A stretch of 42,872 nt of DNA from Pseudomonadota bacterium (lineage in GTDB: Bacteria > Desulfobacterota > Anaeroferrophillalia > Anaeroferrophillales > Tharpellaceae), in the NCBI GenBank assembly GCA_011049115.1, contig DSCM01000020.1, forward strand, positions 1 through 42,872, in the 5' to 3' direction. The notes under the pieces were generated by a model. The model did not search any database and was not told where the DNA came from. It saw only the letters and a list, made by a program, of their open reading frames with translations. The position numbers and the translations under genes were made by a program. Shown here piece after piece: positions 42,825 to 42,872 of this stretch (the first letter of the stretch is position 1; each line of letters opens with the position of its first letter).

Positions 42825-42872
42825 CACGCTGATCATAAAAGAGGGCCTGTAAAGCATTTTGTGTAAACGGTC

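Noticed and set aside
1-42872. CRISPR arrays, tRNA or rRNA genes, classical riboswitches
   Set aside because: No regularly spaced direct repeats, cloverleaf-like segments or known aptamer cores were seen by eye. A covariance-model scan would be the decisive check.

Overview
This window looks like a chromosomal stretch from a member of the Desulfobacterota (former Deltaproteobacteria), probably an anaerobe. The support is inference from gene order and content: M23 peptidase-secA-argJ, proB-proA-nadD-rsfS-rlmH-lapB-gpmI-comF, rex, a multihaem c-type cytochrome that reads UGA as selenocysteine, and a VPLPA-type exosortase substrate. Base composition is moderately GC-rich throughout. I saw no tRNA, rRNA or CRISPR array.

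Layout. 1-3142 is disturbed DNA: the 3' part of an IS256-type transposase, an intact DUF900 alpha/beta hydrolase, then two genes that have both lost their 5' ends at one point (a GT4 glycosyltransferase and a MacB-type permease), meeting at a 10-bp palindrome. 3207-11447 is ordinary: rmuC, a GldA/GldF/GldG-like ABC operon with a DUF4340 partner, and a penicillin-binding transpeptidase. 11474-15983 is a minus-strand operon: fapA-like, nadK, recN and an ArgA-like acetyltransferase. Divergent from it come an M23 peptidase, secA, argJ and an acyl-CoA synthetase (16158-23237).

23383-30460 is the accessory part. It opens with a minus-strand tetrahaem cytochrome with a UshA-like domain. Its true 5' end lies across an in-frame UGA followed by a hairpin whose loop sequence and distance match the E. 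coli fdhF SECIS. Next comes a degraded plus-strand cluster: a broken small ORF, an SNF2 helicase split by one amber codon, an intact SWIM zinc-finger protein with a C-terminal HTH, and an internally deleted ADP-ribosylglycohydrolase. A truncated IS1634-type element has cut into the end of this cluster.

30460-42824 returns to housekeeping: uvrA convergent with rex (53-bp overlap), proline biosynthesis (proB, proA), NAD synthesis (nadD), ribosome factors (rsfS, rlmH), a LapA-LapB fusion, gpmI, comF and a secreted VPLPA-CTERM protein.

The most notable signals are the selenocysteine cytochrome, the decayed SNF2/SWIM/ADP-ribosylglycohydrolase operon, the palindromic junction between two beheaded genes, and a hairpin of the form TTGCGGG-loop-CCCGCAA that recurs in leaders of plus-strand genes.
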